The notes beneath the pieces were generated by a model that was not told where the DNA came from, made no database searches, and worked only from the letters and a program-made list of their open reading frames with translations. This document shows, piece by piece, positions 61,822-64,000 of a stretch of DNA of 64,000 nucleotides; the stretch's first letter is position 1; each line of letters starts with the position of its first letter. The DNA comes from Zeaxanthinibacter enoshimensis (lineage in GTDB: Bacteria > Bacteroidota > Bacteroidia > Flavobacteriales > Flavobacteriaceae), in the NCBI RefSeq assembly GCF_004362865.1, contig NZ_SNYI01000002.1, positions 1,169,727 through 1,233,726 of the forward strand, read 5' to 3'. The position numbers and the translations under genes are program-made.

Positions 61822-62469
61822 TCAGATGACATCCAGGTAGATCATAAACCAATGGCTCAGGGCTCCCGCCAGGACAAATATGTGCCACACAAAATGATGG
61901 AAGGGTACGTGTCGCATTACATAGAAAACGATTCCGAGGCTGTAACAGATTCCGCCGGTGAATAGCAATACTATTCCCCTGAAGCTAAGCTGATCTGCCA
62001 ATTCCTGGAAGTAAAAAACGATAAGCCATCCCATCAGAAGGTAGATCATCAGGGAAAATTTTTCAAATCTCCCCGTAAAGAAAAGTTTAAGGACGGTGCC
62101 GACCAAAGCACAGCCCCAGACGGTATAAAAAATAAACCAACCATTTCCTTTGGCCATCAGGATCAATGCAACCGGGCTGTAGGTGCCAGCGATCAGGAAG
62201 AAGATGGAAATATGGTCCAGGATCCTCAATTTTAATTTGGACCCCGGGCTATTCACGGCATGGTAAGCTGTGGATGCTGCAAATAGCATTACGAAACAGC
62301 AACTGTACAGCAGGATACTGAAAAGCGGCCAGAAACCTTCTATGGAGAGTGCTCTTAGCATAAACACAGCACCGATAATTCCAAAGGGAATACCTACAGC
62401 ATGGGACCAGGTGTTCAGCTTTTCCTCTACGGGGTTGCTGCTACGGGGGTTAAGACGATTTCCTTTCAA
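61822..62469 (-). CDS. hemolysin III family (PAQR-like) membrane protein
   Basis: 215 aa, seven transmembrane helices. The PAQR/HlyIII pattern is clear: EEKLNTWSHAVGIPFG at the start of helix I, FAASTAYHAVNSP, LDHISIFFLIAGTYSPV, and VWHIFVLAGALSHWFMI at the end, with the conserved Ser/His/Asp metal-binding residues. No ATG fits: the frame is open to 62703, but family length and homology favour TTG 62469. Such proteins (TrhA/YqfA) affect membrane fluidity. The region upstream, 62470-62800, contains no further gene. Confidence 0.88.
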   Translation of the reverse strand: MKGNRLNPRSSNPVEEKLNTWSHAVGIPFGIIGAVFMLRALSIEGFWPLFSILLYSCCFVMLFAASTAYHAVNSPGSKLKLRILDHISIFFLIAGTYSPVALILMAKGNGWFIFYTVWGCALVGTVLKLFFTGRFEKFSLMIYLLMGWLIVFYFQELADQLSFRGIVLLFTGGICYSLGIVFYVMRHVPFHHFVWHIFVLAGALSHWFMIYLDVI

Positions 62470-62808
62470 ACATTGAGATTTAATGGAACAATATATTGAT
62501 GTGAACGGTTGATCTGCAAGAACCCGGACATTACCAATGATATTGTTCTTACCATATAGGATAAGGTCAAAAATAGTGAAATAGGTGCAGGTGTATTGGG
62601 TGAACGCAATTGCTTTGTCAGGAAATTTATCATTTAATCTAGTAGGGAAGATAAGATGATCATGGTTATTGGGCACTGTGATCCCTATAGCGAATACCTC
62701 CAAGCCGTGAGTGCCGAGTCCTTAACTGATTACTTTGATCAGCAATTAATGGCAGGAATTGTATGCTAGTTCTTCGACTTTGTATTTCAGGAGAGATAAT
62801 CAGTAACA
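62470..62808. other. non-coding stretch, no feature recognised
   Basis: Open on the minus strand but without homology; I see no RNA gene. It should include the hemolysin III promoter. The composition is more A/T-rich than the repeat array to its right. Confidence 0.5.
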
Positions 62809-63860
62809 ACGGGGGGATCATAAATCCCACCCCGGTAATAAGATAATTTTGTCTGCTGCAGTTTTCAAGCAGTGTATAGATTAATAATCTCTCCGGCACT
62901 GCTGTTTTCCTGCAGGGAAGGCGGTTATCTTAACTCTGGGGAGGGATTAGCACAATCCCCCACCTATCCCTGGACCCTGATCACAATGCAAGTTTTCTGC
63001 AGGGAAGAAAGATATCTTTAACCTTGGGGAGGGACCAATGGGTCCCAGGCCTGTGTATTCCTCTGTGCATGTTTTCTGCAGCGTAATCCTATAACTTGAC
63101 TCTGGGGAGGGAATAGCACAATCCCCCACCTATCCCCTGGCCCCTGATCACAATGCAAGTTTCCTGCTGGGAAGGAAAATATCTTTATCCTGGGGAGGGA
63201 TCGGTAGATCCCCGACTCATTAAATACTGTGCATGTTTTTCTGCAGGGAGAACGATTATCTTGTTCTTGGGGAGGGACCGATAGGTCCCCGGCTGTTAAC
63301 CCAGTGTGTGCTTCTTGCAGTCTAATTCTATAACTTGACACTGGGGAGGGACTAAGTAGTCCCCGGTTCTTCTTTTACTGGATGAATACTGTGCATGTTT
63401 TCTGCAGGGAGAACTATTATCTTGTTCTTGGGGAGGGACCGATAGGTCCCCGGGCTGTTAACCCCGTGCATGCTTAATGAAGTGTAACTCTATAACTTGA
63501 CTCTGGGGAGGGATTAGCACAATCCCCCACCTATCCCCTGGCCCCTGATCACAATGCAAGTATCCTGCAGGGAAGAAAGATATCTAAAACCTTGGGGAGG
63601 GATTGGTAGATCCCCGAGTCATTAATACTGTGCATGGTTTCTGCAGGGAAGGCGGTTATCTTGTTCCTGGGGAGGGACCGATAGGTCCCCGGCCTGTGTA
63701 TTCCTCTGTGCATGTTTTGTGCAGCGTAATCCTATAACTTGACACTGGGGAGGGACTAAGTAATACCCCGCCCTTCCTTCATTGGATAAATACTGTGCAA
63801 GTTTCCTGCAGGGAAGGCGGTTATCTTTATCCTGGGGAGGGATCAGGATCATCCCCAGTT
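62809..63860. repeat. tandem hairpin-repeat array next to the rRNA operon
   Basis: Twelve units, each with the exact 10-mer TGGGGAGGGA followed by a hairpin arm and closing CCC, with hairpins at 62943, 63031, 63109, 63197, 63274, 63348, 63435, 63510, 63599, 63674, 63751 and 63839. Spacing is 74-89 bp. Between hairpins lies a second block, usually containing TGCAGGGA and either TTATCTT or TATAACTTGAC. A degenerate copy is at 62809-62835 (GGGGGGATCATAAATCCC) and further decay at 62872-62897. Stem variants: GGGACC/GGTCCC, GGGACT/AGTCCC, GGGATT/AATCCC, GGGATC/GATCCC. Units 3 and 11 have stem mismatches. No open reading frame with coding character covers it. No known element type fits. Confidence 0.85.
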
Positions 63861-63919
63861 ACTTTGGGAGCGACAGAAATATCAGGCGCCGTTCCAATAC
63901 ATTGAGTTGAGTATAGGGC

Positions 63920-63954
63920 AAAAAAAAAGACCCCTACATTGCTGTAGAGGTCTT
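63920..63954 (-). terminator. rRNA operon terminator
   Basis: On the minus strand AAGACCTCTACA pairs with TGTAGGGGTCTT (one mismatch-tolerant G-T), loop GCAA, then a run of eight or more T. It lies a few bases past the 3' end of 5S rRNA. Confidence 0.92.
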
Positions 63955-63960
63955 CAAAGA

Positions 63961-64000
63961 AGGCGGCGGCCTACTCTCCCACCTAGTGGCAGTACCATCG
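63961..64000 (-). rRNA. rrf: 5S ribosomal RNA, 3' end only
   Basis: The reverse complement reads CGATGGTACTGCCACTAGG then TGGGAGAGTAGG and a GC-rich 3' end GCCGCC, the conserved 3' third of bacterial 5S rRNA. The gene continues beyond the right edge; 23S and 16S rRNA should lie further right, transcribed leftwards. Confidence 0.93.

Noticed and set aside
62470..62703. N-terminal extension of the hemolysin III protein
   Set aside because: The extension has no hydrophobic or conserved sequence, the family is about 210-220 aa, and homology begins right after TTG 62469.
63018..63341. Minus-strand reading frames of 60-107 codons across the repeat array with recurring VPPQ...RCRKHAQ-like peptides
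   Set aside because: The repeats in protein arise from the DNA repeats; unit lengths of 74-89 bp are not multiples of three, so the frame changes between units, and there is no start context or codon pattern typical of the neighbours.
62809..63860. CRISPR array
   Set aside because: The segments between hairpins are themselves repeated and similar, not unique spacers, the repeat unit is not of constant length, and no cas gene is nearby.
62809..63860. Integron attC array
   Set aside because: A few units contain GTTAAC-like sequence (63296, 63457), but there is no gene cassette between the hairpins and no integrase.

Overview
The window is about 64 kb of a Flavobacteriia chromosome (Bacteroidota), probably a marine Flavobacteriaceae member of the Robiginitalea/Muriicola kind. 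The evidence is the gene content: PorP/SprF and PorD-type type IX secretion proteins, a bacillithiol-type YtxJ, RprX/RprY, an omega subunit of the Bacteroidota type, DUF6452/DUF6048, DUF6503, DUF6913 and DUF4835. Supporting signs are promoters with the Bacteroidota -7 element TAnnTTTG, almost no Shine-Dalgarno sequences, and G+C in the mid-to-upper 40s by eye. Nearly everything up to 62.5 kb is vertically inherited core genome. I see no phage, insertion sequence, CRISPR array or toxin-antitoxin module.

Layout. 0-9 kb: fumarylacetoacetase (5' end outside the window), a lipoprotein, ytxJ, clpB, a TetR regulator, a PorP-SPOR fusion and two lipoproteins. 9-18 kb: smpB, pcm, then a co-directional run of Gfo/Idh oxidoreductase, 3-hydroxyacyl-CoA dehydrogenase, DUF1015, yggS, an exonuclease-GIY-YIG fusion, a K+ channel, miaA and gntK. 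18-30.5 kb, minus strand: rprXY, coaE-ybbR-glycosyltransferase, fabI, the bamD-rpoZ-coaBC-porD-recN operon, and dapA with DUF6913. 30.5-36 kb: a 5'-nucleotidase split into two genes in reversed domain order, then fdhD-DUF7009-ydeP-type molybdoenzyme. 36-47 kb: a secreted unknown, ligA, prmC, GNAT, ribD-HAD-DMT-yigZ, thioesterase, dnaA, a low-molecular-weight phosphatase and an RsmI-like methylase. 47-62.5 kb: a lysozyme-like protein, the dapF-GNAT-mltG operon, htrA, a long GAPDH, the trmD-rplS block, rocD, rlmD with DUF6452/DUF6048, a THUMP methyltransferase, a ZIP transporter and a hemolysin III family protein. The right edge enters an rRNA operon on the minus strand (3' end of 5S rRNA and its terminator).

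The most unusual stretch is the non-coding interval 62.8-63.86 kb, between the rRNA operon terminator and the hemolysin III gene. It holds twelve copies of the exact 10-mer TGGGGAGGGA, spaced 74-89 bp apart. Each copy opens a small hairpin. Stem sequences differ between units, and in most of them both arms change together so that pairing is kept. I know of no described element that matches it. Other points worth follow-up are an 11-bp-phased direct repeat shared by the rprX and htrA upstream regions, two related palindromes before clpB, a structured rplS leader, leaderless-looking promoters at smpB, ribD and rlmD, and several domain fusions.
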